DNA from: Strigamia acuminata
Lineage: Eukaryota; Arthropoda; Chilopoda; Geophilomorpha; Linotaeniidae
Reading direction: 5' to 3'
DNA length: 60,000 nucleotides
Assembly (NCBI GenBank): GCA_949358305.1
Contig: OX442314.1
Coordinates: forward strand, 25,105,060 to 25,165,059
Shown here: in pieces, positions 26,188 through 37,867 of the stretch
Layout of the letters: every line of letters starts with the position of its first letter
Position numbering within the stretch: the stretch's first letter is position 1
Position numbers and translations under genes: made by a program
The notes under the pieces: model-generated
Database searches by the model: none
What the model was told of the DNA's origin: nothing
The model's input: only the letters and a program-made list of their open reading frames with translations

Positions 26188-27808
26188 AATGAAGCAGCGG
26201 ATAACATCTATAATACTGAATACAAAGGGGTCTTGCGATTTCTAATGAGATTCAAGGGTCCCTGAATTCCACCAATCCTGGTTAGGAGGGTATGGATAAT
26301 CAGATCACATGATTTGAATACTCATCACGGTTAGAGGGTTAGTTAATCTTCTGGAATGTAGAACAGAATGACCACATCTTGTAATTGCAGTATTTTTTCG
26401 GCCTGCGATGAACCATGAACCAAGGAAAACATGGACACGTATCCACATGTTCAATACGTTTTGCCACCGATGGCACCACATAATGTATAGCCGCACAGTA
26501 TTCTGGGATGACAGCAGGTAACAAACATGCTTAGTTGGCAAGCAATGCATAACACGTAATTTCTGTCATCCAATTAGCGCGCAGACAACGAATCAATAGG
26601 AAATAACACGAATACATTTCCATATTGAAATTGTGACTGGTATGGTCTTCGCTAGTGCAATCAGGGGACTGAAGACACTACAGTCAGCGCACGGTATCTT
26701 GATGCTAAATTCGTACTGCGCATCCCATTCTGCGCAGACGATTTTCTAATTCCTGTTGTTATTTAGCAGTATTAAGCCTATTATTAGGCCTAATAATGCT
26801 AAAATAAAGTAAACATTCGTGTCGTACTCACCTACAACCAGCGTATCCGCTCATGGAGGCTGCGCTATGGAATCCGCCATAGCACTGAGTATCAACGTGA
26901 TGAATGGTGAGGGGTACAGAGTCCAACCCGGGACACATCCTGTCCCTCTGATGAATACCTTCTCCTCGGCAACAACTGTACACACGTCCTTTTCAGTCCA
27001 TGTCCAGTGCTACTCTCTCCACTCCTCTTCTTACCACACCACTCCACTCCCTCCTCCCCCAGGCTGGGTCAATCACCCACAGAGGGGATGACCTTTGGGG
27101 CCGTATGGCGGTGTGTGGCAGTGCCGCAGGTCACCCAGGTGGCCAAGCAGTCACAAAATGCTTGCTGAAATGTTAGTGTTATGGTTTGGGGGTTCATTAG
27201 GCGAAGGGCTTAGGAATTTTGGCCTTTATTGAAAGTGCAATAAATTGTAAAAAATACCAATTCCTTCCTTCAATTACTAGAAATTGTTGCTTCACTTTTC
27301 AACAAAATAGCGTTTCTTGTTTTACGGCTAAATTTATAAAGAGATGGCTTATCTTATGAGGCACAGATGAAGGCTAAATATGTCAGGGGACTCCGTAAGG
27401 TTGCAGTTGTGCACGGAAAATCTAACTTACTAATGTAGTCGTGGCCTTGTTACGTCGTCAAATAAAGGGTTGGCCTTGTTGACGTGGGTCGCTGGGGTCG
27501 CAATTAGCTATTTCAACATATTAACCTGAAATGCTCTTGTTTGTAACTGCGGCTGAAAAGAACAAACAATCTGCGTTGTTTCATTTTGACCTGGGCATTG
27601 AACCACAGACCTCGTGATTGCCGGTCAGGTGCAAGCTGCAAGCCCAATTATGTTATCTATAACTTCACTAGAAACACATGGTGAAAGTCCCAACGGTCAC
27701 AAGCTTAACACACCAACACGTTTCTATTCTAGAGTACAGAGCTAAAAGCTGACAGGCATACATTACTAATTAGAAATTTAAACTTTTCTTCTTTAATATT
27801 CCTGGTAA
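26188..27808. other. intergenic, dispersed repeats only
   Basis: Contains a further copy (26703-26815) of the GCGCATCCCATTCTGCGCAG repeat with an inner TTAGCAG...CTAA palindrome, and unassigned GC-richer sequence at 26819-27130 with an open frame that has no recognisable motif. No gene called. Confidence 0.45.
27590..27660 (-). repeat. tRNA-like (SINE head or tRNA pseudogene)
   Basis: The minus strand carries a B-box match GGTTCAATGCC preceded by GAGGTCTGT and followed by CAGG, with a degenerate A-box region about 45 bp upstream. It does not fold into a convincing intact tRNA, so a tRNA-derived SINE remnant is more likely. Confidence 0.4.
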
Positions 27809-28397
27809 GGGGCCGTGCGTAAATTACGTAACGCCTGGAGGGGGGGGGGGGGTTTCAAATTTTGTTATGGGTTGTTACGACGGGGAGGGGGGGTTCTTAA
27901 AAATGTTACGCAACAAAAAGTGAAAATTTGACTTTTATTGTTTCAATTTATTATTATTGCAAATTTTAAATTTTTGTAAAAAAAATTTAATTTTTGAAAT
28001 TTTTTTTTACATTTTTGAAATTTTGTTTTGATTTTTGAAAATTTGTTCAAATTTTTGTAAAAAAATTTAAATTTTTGTAAAAAATTTTAAATTTTTGTAA
28101 AAAATTTTAAATTTTTGTAAAAAATTTTAAATTTTTGTAAAAAATTTTAAATTTTTGTAAAAAATTTTAAATTTTTGTAAAAAATTTTAAATTTTTGTAA
28201 AAATTTTAAATTTTTGTAAAATTTTGTATTATAAGCTTGTATCAAAAATTTTTTTTGGGGGGGGGGAGGGGGGTGGTAAGTTTTGTTACGTAATATTCTA
28301 GGGGGGGTTTGTGGATTTGTTACGACCTTGTTACAGGGGGGGGCGGGGGTCTAAAAATCGAAAAATCAGCGTTACGTAATTTATGGACGGCCCCTAA
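27806..28397. mobile_element. PIF/Harbinger-like MITE containing a 20-bp minisatellite
   Basis: Inverted ends GGGGCCGTGCGTAAATTACG and the complement of GCGTTACGTAATTTATGGAC (then GGCCCC) enclose about 586 bp. Flanks are TAA on both sides, the 3-bp duplication typical of Harbinger. The inside holds G-runs next to each end and about nine copies of AAATTTTTGTAAAAAATTTT (about 28050-28215). Confidence 0.7.
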
Positions 28398-30840
28398 TAA
28401 GTAAAACACACCAGAAATTTTAAGTTAATACTGTAAGTGCTCTCATTGAGTGTTTTAAATAAATAAATAAAACAAATAAAATAAAAATAAAAAACATCAG
28501 AGATGAATATTCGTTCTGTGTTAGTATGAGATGATTGAAATTGGCGCGCTTTTTCTCTTGATTGATTGTCAAGCCCAAGCGCTATACCACACCACGTGAC
28601 GTTGGCAGTTACGAGTTACTCAGCAAATAGTTTTCATGAGGGGTCATTAATTGACTGTGTCAACACTTTCTTTCACTGCTTTCCAATTAATTGCACTCAT
28701 TTTTACTACTGGCTGCGAAATTACGAAATTATTAAACAATTATGTCCACTGACCACTGACCAGCGGTCGAAATATTGATGATGATGAGTTAAATTGAATA
28801 ATTTAATTCAACAAATCCATCGACTCAGTATTTGAAACAGAGCACAAACAAACAAACAAACAAAAACAAATTCTTGCCCACTGAACAGCTGTCAAGACAC
28901 CTGGTGATTCAATTACACGGAATGGAAACAATTAATGACGATATGAAAAAAGAACATCGCAATTTCTAATACTAAATCAATGAGGTAATAATTTGTAATT
29001 TGACAATTTCCCCGCAGATAAATTGTGACGCAACTGAAGTTTGTACACCGAGAGAGGGAGCACCTTCCATTCTATCATTGACGACTCAGCTCTGCCGCGT
29101 GGAGGTTGTTTTTTTTACTTTTCCATCTGTTCGCAAAGATTACACTTTGATCAAAAGACAGTGACGTCGTCTAAGAATGGAGCAGAATGTAACAGTCATG
29201 AAAATATGTGAAAGGAAATAAACTGGGGTAAGTTTTCACTTTTCAATCACTTTTTTCGACCATTTTTGTTTTTTAATTTGGAAAAGTTTTGAAGGAAAAA
29301 AGTTTGCATTTCCTCTGGGATTGTCTGCGGATAAATTATTTGTGAGTTTATTAGTTGGTAAAAAGAATTGCCAAATATACATGGAAGCCATTATGTGATA
29401 AAACACCCCAGGAAGTTGAATTTCCTTTATTTTTTTTTCCTAATTATACTTTTTTTTATTTTACTTTTTGCTGTGTTGGAGTTTTTTGAAAGGTATACCA
29501 AGAATCACATTGATTTTAACTCATCAGGGCAGATGGAATTGGGCCAACACACCCACAGAATAATAAATTATTTCATGTATATTGGGGACTCGCACACACT
29601 GACTCACAATACGTTGGAAAAAATAGTTGATAACATTAAAGTTCAGAGAAATTTATCATTTAATGACATTTCTGTATACTTGAGGCACCAGATGTAATAT
29701 TTTACATGTTAAAGTTTACATTTAGACTGGTTTAAAAAAATATAAACAAGTTTAAATGATTTTATGAATGCGTTTAGTCGAAAATGTCACACAGATGTTA
29801 ATAATCAATCTTGTGAGTAATTTAATTGGGTGAAATCACAAGAAAAATTAAACCGGGATTTCTCTAGAATTGTATTTTTTTTTGGAAATAACAGAAACCC
29901 AACAAACCGGAAGTCCTTTTTAATATTTTTCATTTTCACTCGTTATCGCATTAAATATCAAATAAAAAAAAGGAAAACAATTTATGTTTTATATTTTTTG
30001 TTCAATTTTTCCATCGTTATATAACGCGACTGGATACCGCGACAAAATGCATTCTCTCTGCAAACAGAATATAAAATATAAAAAAAAATATAAAACAGTT
30101 TGATCAAATTTTCCTGCAGTTTAATTTTACACAAATTTAATGACTGTATATCGTCATCATCATTTCCTGCTAATTGTACAGAACACCTACAGTGCACCCT
30201 GAACCGCAAACATCTATCTCACGTGGTGTATTTTTTTATTAAGATAAGCCACGTAGAACCATAAAAATTTTCATACACTTTATCGACATTTTTAGCAATA
30301 AATATATATATTTTTAAGCAGCATTTAAAGAAACGTCAGAATTAATCATTTGCGAGTTTATTCACTGCAAAAGTGTTTTTTCAGTGCTGCAACTTGGGGT
30401 CATTGAACCTCTAGTGTGCTGGGAATTGAAAACGAGACGTCGATCAATACATAGCTTAATCCCACTCATTTCTCTATAAGACCACCTGCATGGAAAAGTG
30501 TGAATGGAAACAAAGTTAGCACACAATAAACCTCAATTTTTAAACTAGTTGTTGTGATTTTATTGCCACTTGAAGGAATTATCCAAATATGCCTTTAATT
30601 TTCCAATACCCTCCAAACCATGTGAAAAAAACATGTAAGTTGTAATTATCTCGTCGGTTTATCATGTTAATTTTGAGTTACGAGTAAACATGCGTGTTTT
30701 AATATTATCGTGTGTATATGGCACAATGTGGCATCATGCACGCACTATTTTCACCACCAACAGCTGAGTGCCAGATTTTTTCAAGGAACTGAGTCATTTG
30801 TTGATGTATCACTGTTAATTTATTTTAAATTATTTTTTTT
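28398..30840. other. intergenic; possible untranslated exons of the synaptotagmin gene
   Basis: No coding gene seen. Two good donor sites (CTGGG|GTAAGT near 29226 and ACAT|GTAAGT at 30635) could end 5' untranslated exons of the downstream synaptotagmin gene, whose first coding exon opens at an acceptor. An open frame at 29368-29697 has a hydrophobic stretch but no family resemblance. Confidence 0.35.
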
Positions 30841-30847
30841 TTCAGGA

Positions 30848-33800
30848 ATGATGGTACTGCAGCTAGATGCTTGGACCAAGTACTTGATAGTACTGTGCTG
30901 TGTTGGGCTGGTAGCAATTACTGCGGTTGTTGTGGTCTGCTTTGTTAATCCGTTTTGCCCTATAAATCGTGTTGTCAACCGCGATGTTGAAAAGCACAAG
31001 AAAAGTGGTAAGTTTTGGATGTAGTGATGTAAATAACTATTGTAATGGTATCTAGGAAACGTACCGTAAATCCTCTTATTGTGCACTCGCGCACTATCGG
31101 GAAAATAAAATCTATCTTGCACTTCATAGAGATTCGCGAAAAATGAGAGGATTTACGGTGTTTAAAGAAAAAGAGAACAGAATGGAAATTGAATCCGTGC
31201 TAGTGGTCGTGCATAGTTATTCACCAATAAATATGTAACAAATCAAGTAATATCGGAAGCAACATAAATATTGTCAAACTTTTGTGTGCTAATAACTTGT
31301 AAAGCTAGGTTTACACTTGTGTTCACACTAGGGGCGACGCAATGCAATGCATGGAAAAATTAGTATAACACAACACAGAGTCTGTTCACACTGTAGGGCA
31401 TGTGTGAACAGAGCTGAAACAATTGATGTTATGTTTGGCCAATCAGATGGTTTCAATGATACCTGGAATTGGATCTAGTTCTAGAACTGGTTCCGGAATC
31501 CGAAAATGGCGTCCTGTTTGCATGTGGCAAAGTCTCGCCAACCAGACGTGAATCAACAAGAGTTGGAGTTGATCGTGATTGGATGGCCGCAAGATCTTTC
31601 CTTGCGATGCATCGCTTACTTCAACTTGGAGTTGAAGCAAGAATTGGCGTCAACGTCAAGAGTTTTTGGACGCAAGCAGCTTGCATTGCGTCAGTTTTCT
31701 TGCGTTCCGTCTAGTGTGAACACAAATGTGAACCTACCATAATGTGCATCTGCACAGTGAAATGATATTATAGGACAAAACCCACTTATAATTTATATCT
31801 TCAACTGAAAACTTTTGAAGTTATGTCCAAAGAAAAGTCATAGCGGCTTTGGCACAAAATAGAAAGAATTCAATTTAAAGGCGAAGATTAAATGCACTCA
31901 GACGAACAAGGCAGCCACCTAGGGCCACGTGCTTACACCCTTGCACACTGGCGACCCGGTATATAGCGATTGAGAGTCAGTTGGGACCAGATACCCCTAG
32001 GAGTAACTTTTAGCAGACTTGTCAAAAAACTTGAGCTGTCACTGCCCTTGCATCATTCTCATGCTGGTGCCCTCACTTTGTGTGCAAACTCCCGCACCCT
32101 GCTTGCACTTTTGTCATCTAGGGCCACCATTGCATTTAATGAACAATTTGAGTGTAATGAGTCATAGTTTTACTCTCTTGGGTACTAAAACAACAATCAT
32201 TGCCATACAGGAGTGAAAAATTACTACGCAACATGGAGTCTGTGATTTAGTAGCCATTTTTTCGCAACGTAATGCTTGTTAGTTTGATTTCTTTCACTCT
32301 GTTTCGCTTTGTGTCCCAGTTAAGGCGTGGTGAGTGCAAACTGAGCAGCGGAATTGCCTCGCTGCATGAACAATTCTGTTGGAATCCCTAGGCGACGAAA
32401 TGAACTGACCACTCTAGTTCGCTTCTGGAATCTAAATGGTGGCTTGGATTTCAGTAATCAAAGTTTTTAGAATTGTATTCTTTTTGTTTTTTAGGTAAGA
32501 AGGAGAAAAAGCCGAGCTTTGGCGTAGCAGAATTTGGAGACCCAGTTGAATTGACTAAACTTAATGCAAAAGTGCATACTAAATATGGAAGTCCTTTGCC
32601 TTCCTATTACGCTCCAGGTTTTGATTTAAAATATCCACCACCGACGACAGTGTATGGAAAACGTTTCTACGCCAACACTACAACTGATTCTTGCTACAGT
32701 AGCATGAGTCCAACTACTGAGGGTGGTTCAAGACCCACGTCACCTGTTTCAAACATAGTGAGAATTTGTTTGTTTGTTTGTTTGTTTGTTTGTTTGTTTG
32801 AAAGCTCAATGATTCAATTTTAAATGTATTTTTATTAGGTCGACGAAATGGATACTTCATCCACCAATTCTCCACCAAGCTTAACTGAATCTGACCTAAG
32901 TCAATTTTATGGAAGTCTATCAGTTGTTTTGAAGTATTCACTCTTGGAGGAGTCCAATACAGGACAATTAGTTATTAATTTAGGGGTGATTAGGATAGTT
33001 ATTGTGATAAAAGTTTACGGAGTTATTTAATGTCTTGGTAAATATTTGTTTTAGGATGCACATAATCTTCCTGGACGAGAATATTCTATTTCTACGTGTG
33101 ATCCTTTTATTCGAGTCGTTATCTTGAAAGCGAGAACTCGTTTAAGAAAATCACGGTCACATTATATGATTTTATCCGAGTTTCAATCATCAACGGTTAG
33201 ACGAACAAGACATCCGTCTTTTAAGGAGAGTTTCACCGTGGAATTAACAAAAACTGACATCAAAGTAAAAAATATTTTAAATAGCAAGTGTCCACTGACA
33301 GAAAAAATGCTTTGTTTCAAAATGCCTATTGATAGGTAAAAATTAAAGTATTCGTAGTCATTGGCAGGGCTGGACTGGGTACAAATTTAGTATCGGGAAA
33401 TCTGGATGGGTCGGGCCACAGGGACGGGCCGTATTGGGCCTGCCAAGGGCCATCGGGCCACAGGGACGGGCCGTATTGGGCCTGCCAAGGGCCATCGGGC
33501 CACAGGCCACCGGGAATTTTCCCGGTAGCTTGCCAGGTCAGTCCAGCACTGGTCATTGGCATAGCAATCGGATTTGCAGTGCATGCGTGGACATAGCCTG
33601 GGAGGCTCATTGAGGATGAAATGAGACTTTTTTGACTTTTGGAGGATGGAAATTCTATCTACGGCTTTACTAAAAAGCCAATCAACCCAACTTGCTCACA
33701 GTTCCATTGATTTCTTGCTATATCACTGCTCGTTTAAATTTTCTGCTTACAAAGGAGAGTTTTCTCAGATACGCCATGTTACATTTTTTCTTGTCTGTGG

Positions 33801-35579
33801 ACGTGGTGACCATCGATGGTGTCAAAATAAACTGGTCTTTTAGACAGTTAATAATCCAACAGAGGTGGTTGCCATCACTGTGCTTGTTACTGGTTAATTT
33901 GTTAATGCTTTTATTACATCTCTGCAGGAATGTGCGTTGAAATTTTTAATCTTCGATCGCGATAAATATGTAAACCCATCACAAATAGCCGAAGTAATGT
34001 GCCCTTTAACAGAACTTAGTTTGCAAACTGCTCCAGCTGGAATTCCACTCTCTTTGGAACTTCAGGAACCACACCAGAATAATGGAGAGCTTCTGATTGG
34101 ACTTAGTTATTTACCAACGTCTGAAAGACTTTCTATCAATGTTCTTCGAGCGATGAATCTAAAATATGAAATTGTAACCACAAACGTTGAAAGTTTAAGT
34201 AAGTTCTGTTTGGCCCACACAGCATTTTGATGGACAGTCGTGGTCATAAAAATCGTCCCAGTTCAGCTTGAAACTCAGCAGAATGAGTATTTTCAGCTGT
34301 ATCCACCAGGTAGTCCAAAAACACACTAGGTGCGTTCAATCTTAAATGGATTTCTTTGTTTTCTTGATTTCGGGAGACCGGAAGTGACGATTTTTACGTC
34401 ATAAAATCAAAATTGGATTTCCAAAATCCATTTACGATTGAACGCATCTACTGATTTGTTGTAAAAAGTTGACATTTAAATGATGTCACTTAATCACCTT
34501 CACATCATGGGTTTAGATGATTGTGTAACATCATTGAAATGTCAATTTGTCACAACATATCAGTAGGTTTTTGGCTCTATTCAAAACCGCCACTTTTTAT
34601 CACAACTACAATTTTTGTTTTTCATTCATCACATTATACTCAAAACCACTCCAAGGTTGATCTATTTCACTGGTGTAGTGGCACAAAAAAGTAGTCCAAA
34701 ACACCAGAATTGTAATCGAACTCCAGACATTGTGCTCCATTACCAACATTGTCAAAGTTGATGCTTTGTCACAGAACTACTTTTCCACGTAGTAGAACAC
34801 AGTACAAAGTTAGGCGTAAACAGGCTAAATAGTTCAACCTTGGAGTGGTTTTGAGTATAGTTTAATGTAACGAACGTGTCACTAACCCAAAAAGAAAATG
34901 CAAAAGGAAGGAAAGTGACCCGATTGCTATCTTTTGCAAAAGTATCTTTTGGATGTCGTATTCTAAGTCATTATTGGTGTCCAAAAGAAAGAAAATGAAA
35001 GATTTGTCTTTCCTATTGCAAATTGGACGCCTACTGATTTTGGTTCCAAGTATTAAAAAGGATGGAGTGCACTAAAACAATTGCTTAGATCTGTAGCCGG
35101 CCCTATTTTGGATACAATATCCTTATTTTTAATATTTATATTTAATATTTATAACCAAAAGACGTTTGGGGATATTCTAGTGCTGTGAGGGTGTTTTGTT
35201 GATAATACTATATATTCGTTTTATTTAATTATTTTTAGATGCTGAAGTTCGAGTTTTACTTTTGGCCAGTGGAAAGCTAATCAAAAAGAAGAAGACTCCA
35301 ACAGTGTGTGGAAGCAATAGTCCTAATTACGATTGCAGCTTGTCTTTCGATATTCCATTAATAGACTTGAATCAAGTTGTCTTTATTGTCGCTGTTGCTC
35401 ATCGAGCTGAAGCAGTTTCAGAATCTGATGACAGTTTACGTGGAAAGCCGAGTCGTCACGGTAGTTACATTGGAAAGGTGTTTTTAGGATCACCGATACA
35501 ATCACAGTCTAGAAGCCACTGGCAGGCCATGCTTACATCACCAAGACAACAAGTTTCCAGTTGGCATGTATTGAGATAA
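30848..35579 (+). CDS. synaptotagmin family protein (probably Ca2+-independent, SYT12-like)
   Basis: Six coding exons: 30848-31007, 32495-32757, 32839-32985, 33055-33264, 33928-34198, 35239-35579; phases agree and give 463 residues. The first coding exon follows a T-rich acceptor at 30845, so the 5' UTR is spliced. A short luminal N-terminus precedes one membrane segment (residues about 10-33, ending VNPFCP with palmitoylatable cysteines). A linker with Ser/Thr/Pro follows, then C2A (about 165-290, with CDPFIRV and FDRDKY) and C2B (about 312-460, GELLIGLSYLPTSERL, ending with the HW-AML-SPRQ--SSWH signature of synaptotagmin C-termini). The first acidic site of C2A and most of C2B are not conserved, so calcium binding is doubtful. 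The subfamily call is tentative. The role would be vesicle trafficking or exocytosis. Confidence 0.85.
31062..31160. mobile_element. 99-bp MITE with TACCGTAAATCC ends (synaptotagmin intron 1)
   Basis: Perfect inverted ends ACCGTAAATCCTCT and AGAGGATTTACGGT. A single-end fragment with the same terminus occurs near 10.02 kb. Confidence 0.7.
31306..31736. mobile_element. TGTGAACA-type MITE, complete copy (synaptotagmin intron 1)
   Basis: 431 bp with inverted ends TAGGTTTACACTTGTGTTCA (then CACTAG) against the complement of CTAGTGTGAACACAAATGTG (then AACCTA), about 90% matched and flanked by TA. An internal GTTCACAC/GTGTGAAC pair is also present. A left-truncated copy is at 19311-19652. Confidence 0.72.
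32262..32420. repeat. dispersed repeat R1, copy 1
   Basis: About 160 bp (GCTTGTTAGTTTGATTTCTT, TCACTCTGTTTCGCTTTG, CCAGTTAAGG) with about 80% identity to 37266-37432. Both copies sit in introns. Confidence 0.65.
32767..32799. repeat. (TTTG)n microsatellite just inside a donor site
   Basis: About eight TTTG units start nine bases after the GT of synaptotagmin intron 2, whose total length is only 81 bp. Confidence 0.8.
33357..33559. mobile_element. hAT-like MITE with perfect 8-bp target duplication (synaptotagmin intron 4)
   Basis: The element proper is 33365-33551 (187 bp), with ends CAGGGCTGGACTG and CAGTCCAGCACTG. GTCATTGG is duplicated on both sides (33357-33364, 33552-33559). Inside, a 42-bp GC-rich unit is tandemly doubled, which explains the length difference from the 96-bp relative at 26092. 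Confidence 0.85.
34633..34861. mobile_element. MITE family D (synaptotagmin intron 5)
   Basis: Ends TATACTCAAAACCACTCCAA (then GGTTGA) are inverted and TA-flanked. The interior shares the CACTGGTGTAGTGGCACAAA and AGTAGTCCAAAACACCAG core with families A, B and C. Confidence 0.75.
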
Positions 35580-35810
35580 TTGTGAAAACTGGACTTGGAA
35601 GAAAAATATAACAAAAAAAAATTGTATGTTTGTAGTTAGGATTTTATTTAACTAGCGAAATGTACGCACTCTAACTGAGGTTGTGAAATTTAGTTCTTTC
35701 TTGGTTTGATTAATTTTATATTGTGTAAAATAAGTTTGGCATTTGTCATATTTGGTAAATTATTTTTCGAGTTACAAGTGTACATTGGCACTGAATTGAG
35801 GCTTTGTGTA

Positions 35811-36227
35811 TACCGTATATCTGCGGTTAGTACGCGGGCCTCTAATAGCCCGCGGACCTCAAATTGCGCGCGGGGCAAATTATATTTTGGCCAATAACAC
35901 GCGGGCCTTGAATTGCGCGCGGGCACACAATTGGAGGCCCGAAATGTGCCAAAAAAGGATGACAAATGACACGTTTTTCATACGTTTCGGCAGAAAATTA
36001 CCGAAACGTGTGGAAATCGTTTCAATTGTCACACCTTTTTAGTGTTTTTCGTTGCCAATACGTTCAAAAAACCCACCATCGGCCAGTCGGCCGATGCTGG
36101 GTGGAAATAGCCCGCGGGCCTGTAATAGCCCGCGGGCCTGTAATAGCCCGCGGGCCTCTAATACCACGCGGGTCAAAATATTTTTTTGCAAATAGCGCAC
36201 GGGTGCGCTATTTACAGATATACGGTA
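35811..36227. mobile_element. MITE with TACCGTATATCTG ends and CGCGGGCC repeats
   Basis: 417 bp between inverted TACCGTATATCTG and CAGATATACGGTA. The interior consists of GC-rich words such as TAATAGCCCGCGGGCC, repeated near both ends. It lies between the synaptotagmin stop codon and a downstream AATAAA (36437), so it may be transcribed as part of that 3' UTR. Confidence 0.75.
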
Positions 36228-36436
36228 TTTCGTAATGGACGTAGGAATGTAAATGCACTTGCAAATCGAGAAATAAGACATAGGATTTAAGAATACGATG
36301 TATATTATAAACATTTTTGTAAAGATATAACTGACTGTTGTTGTGGGATCACAAATCATGATGAAATATTAAAATGTTTTATTTATATATTCAAATTTGT
36401 TTTAAAGTGTACATATCTATTGTCCTGGTGAAAAAC

Positions 36437-36442
36437 AAATAA
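36437..36442 (+). terminator. possible poly(A) signal of the synaptotagmin gene
   Basis: AAATAAAA lies 0.86 kb after the stop codon. No AATAAA was noticed closer, so the 3' UTR may include the MITE at 35811-36227. Confidence 0.3.
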
Positions 36443-36621
36443 AATCAAACCGATTTTCTTTTTAGGTTATCTGTTTATCGATTTTTCTTTATATTTGATT
36501 TGCAATTCGAAATTTCACTTCCCAGCAGTATCCAAAGTGCTCCAAATTGCCACCAGATGGTGCTAATGCGCATTCACATCCGCTGTAAACATCCGGTTTG
36601 TCATGGTATATTTCCAGCTCG

Positions 36622-37867
36622 ATGTATCCGCCACTTTTGAACTTCATTTTTCCATTATGCGGAAGTTTACAAAACATCTCAAGTGCCTTTAAAGGACGAT
36701 GTGCAACCCTACTTTACGAGGATGCACCGTGTGTTATCTAAACAGGAAACAAAACATGTTATTTTTATTTATATTTACGTTTTTCTCCCCTTTAGAGTCA
36801 AGGATTCATTGTGTCTGCAGTGCGCCGTCACTTCCGCCAGTCAAGACGAATTAATAACTTACATCACACCTAAACCATTCACCAAACTACCGATAGGTGT
36901 CCACGGGATGCCAAATGCTGCAGCGAACACGATGAAAAACATCAAGTTTCTGTATTTTACAAATGTCGAAGAAATTCGCAATTTTCTGGCCGATATTAAA
37001 CAACCGTTTCCGAGTTTAATCGTTTTAGACCGGTTAGATTTTTACCTCGCACAATTCGGGGTAACGAGAAATAAAAATGTCAAATTTGGACATTGAAATG
37101 TCGATGTTTTCTTAGGATAACGATTGGGATTGTGAGGTCGCAAAATTACTAGCTCTTTTAATCGATACGTCACATTTCATCGGCGAGCAAAGGTAATAAG
37201 GATTTCCTGCGGGATTGTGCAGCTCAAGTTTCCAGTCCTGGTTCCAGGGTTCGATCATTTCTTCGCCGTTTTTTCGTAACGAAATGCTTGTTGGTTTGAT
37301 TTCTTTCACTCTGTTTCGCTTTGGGTGTTCCAGTTAAGGTGCGGTGAGCGCAAATTGAGCAGGGCACTTGCCCTCCTGCATTAATAATTTAGTTAGGATT
37401 GATCGGTGACGAAATGACATGGCCCGACCTCTTGGTTCCTTGGGATCTGTCATGTATTTGAATAATTTTTTTTAATCAGATTGTACGCGGGAATTTGATT
37501 TTGTTGCAGAGGTCAAACGTGTCCTTTGGTGGCAACTTATGCAAATGAGGATTGTACGAGTAAAAAGAATATATGGAAATTGTTTTTCACGCATCTATGG
37601 ACAGTTCAGTGTAGGTATTTTGTCGGGAAATAGATTTAAATCGTTAAAAATTGTATTTTTATTTTAGATCTTGAAGCGGAAAAGAAATACAATCTGAACA
37701 TCAGTGGATTTGAGAATTTCGAGTTTAATTATAAAATAAAATTTTATTTAAAAGAAAATCAACTGTTTTTGGACAAGTTATACGAAATAAACGAATTTTT
37801 GGCTTATTTTGCATATTTTTACCACATTTTCAGTTTTGTGAGAGAAAAAAACCGGTTCGGATATTAG
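36622..37867 (+). CDS. SWSAP1-like protein (Shu complex ATPase-type subunit)
   Basis: Five-exon model: 36622-36728, 36796-37060, 37116-37192, 37510-37610, 37668-37867; 249 residues. The conserved block (residues about 48-155) has ITYITPKPFTKLP, a Walker-B-like PSLIVLDRLDFYL, and VAKLLALLIDTSHF, in the order and spacing of SWSAP1. In vertebrates SWSAP1 pairs with SWS1/ZSWIM7 and supports RAD51 filaments in homologous recombination. The N-terminus (MYPPLLNFIFP...FKGRCATLL) sits where the Walker A loop belongs but reads GRC in place of GK[ST]. The exon 1/2 junction is the weakest part: CC|GTGTGT with the acceptor at 36795 keeps frame, and an alternative acceptor at 36819 would shorten the protein. 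The identification is from remembered family features only. Confidence 0.6.
37266..37432. repeat. dispersed repeat R1, copy 2 (SWSAP1-like intron 3)
   Basis: Matches 32262-32420 (GCTTGTTGGTTTGATTTCTT, TTCACTCTGTTTCGCTTTGG, CCAGTTAAGG). A B-box-like GGTTCGATC lies about 15 bp upstream, so a tRNA-derived SINE is possible. Confidence 0.6.

Noticed and set aside
29368-29697. 109-codon frame with a hydrophobic N-terminal stretch
   Set aside because: The hydrophobic part comes from a T-rich tract; no family resemblance and no support for transcription.
36489-36677. 62-codon minus-strand frame overlapping the start of the SWSAP1-like gene
   Set aside because: No motif, no splice partner, and it overlaps a better supported exon on the other strand.
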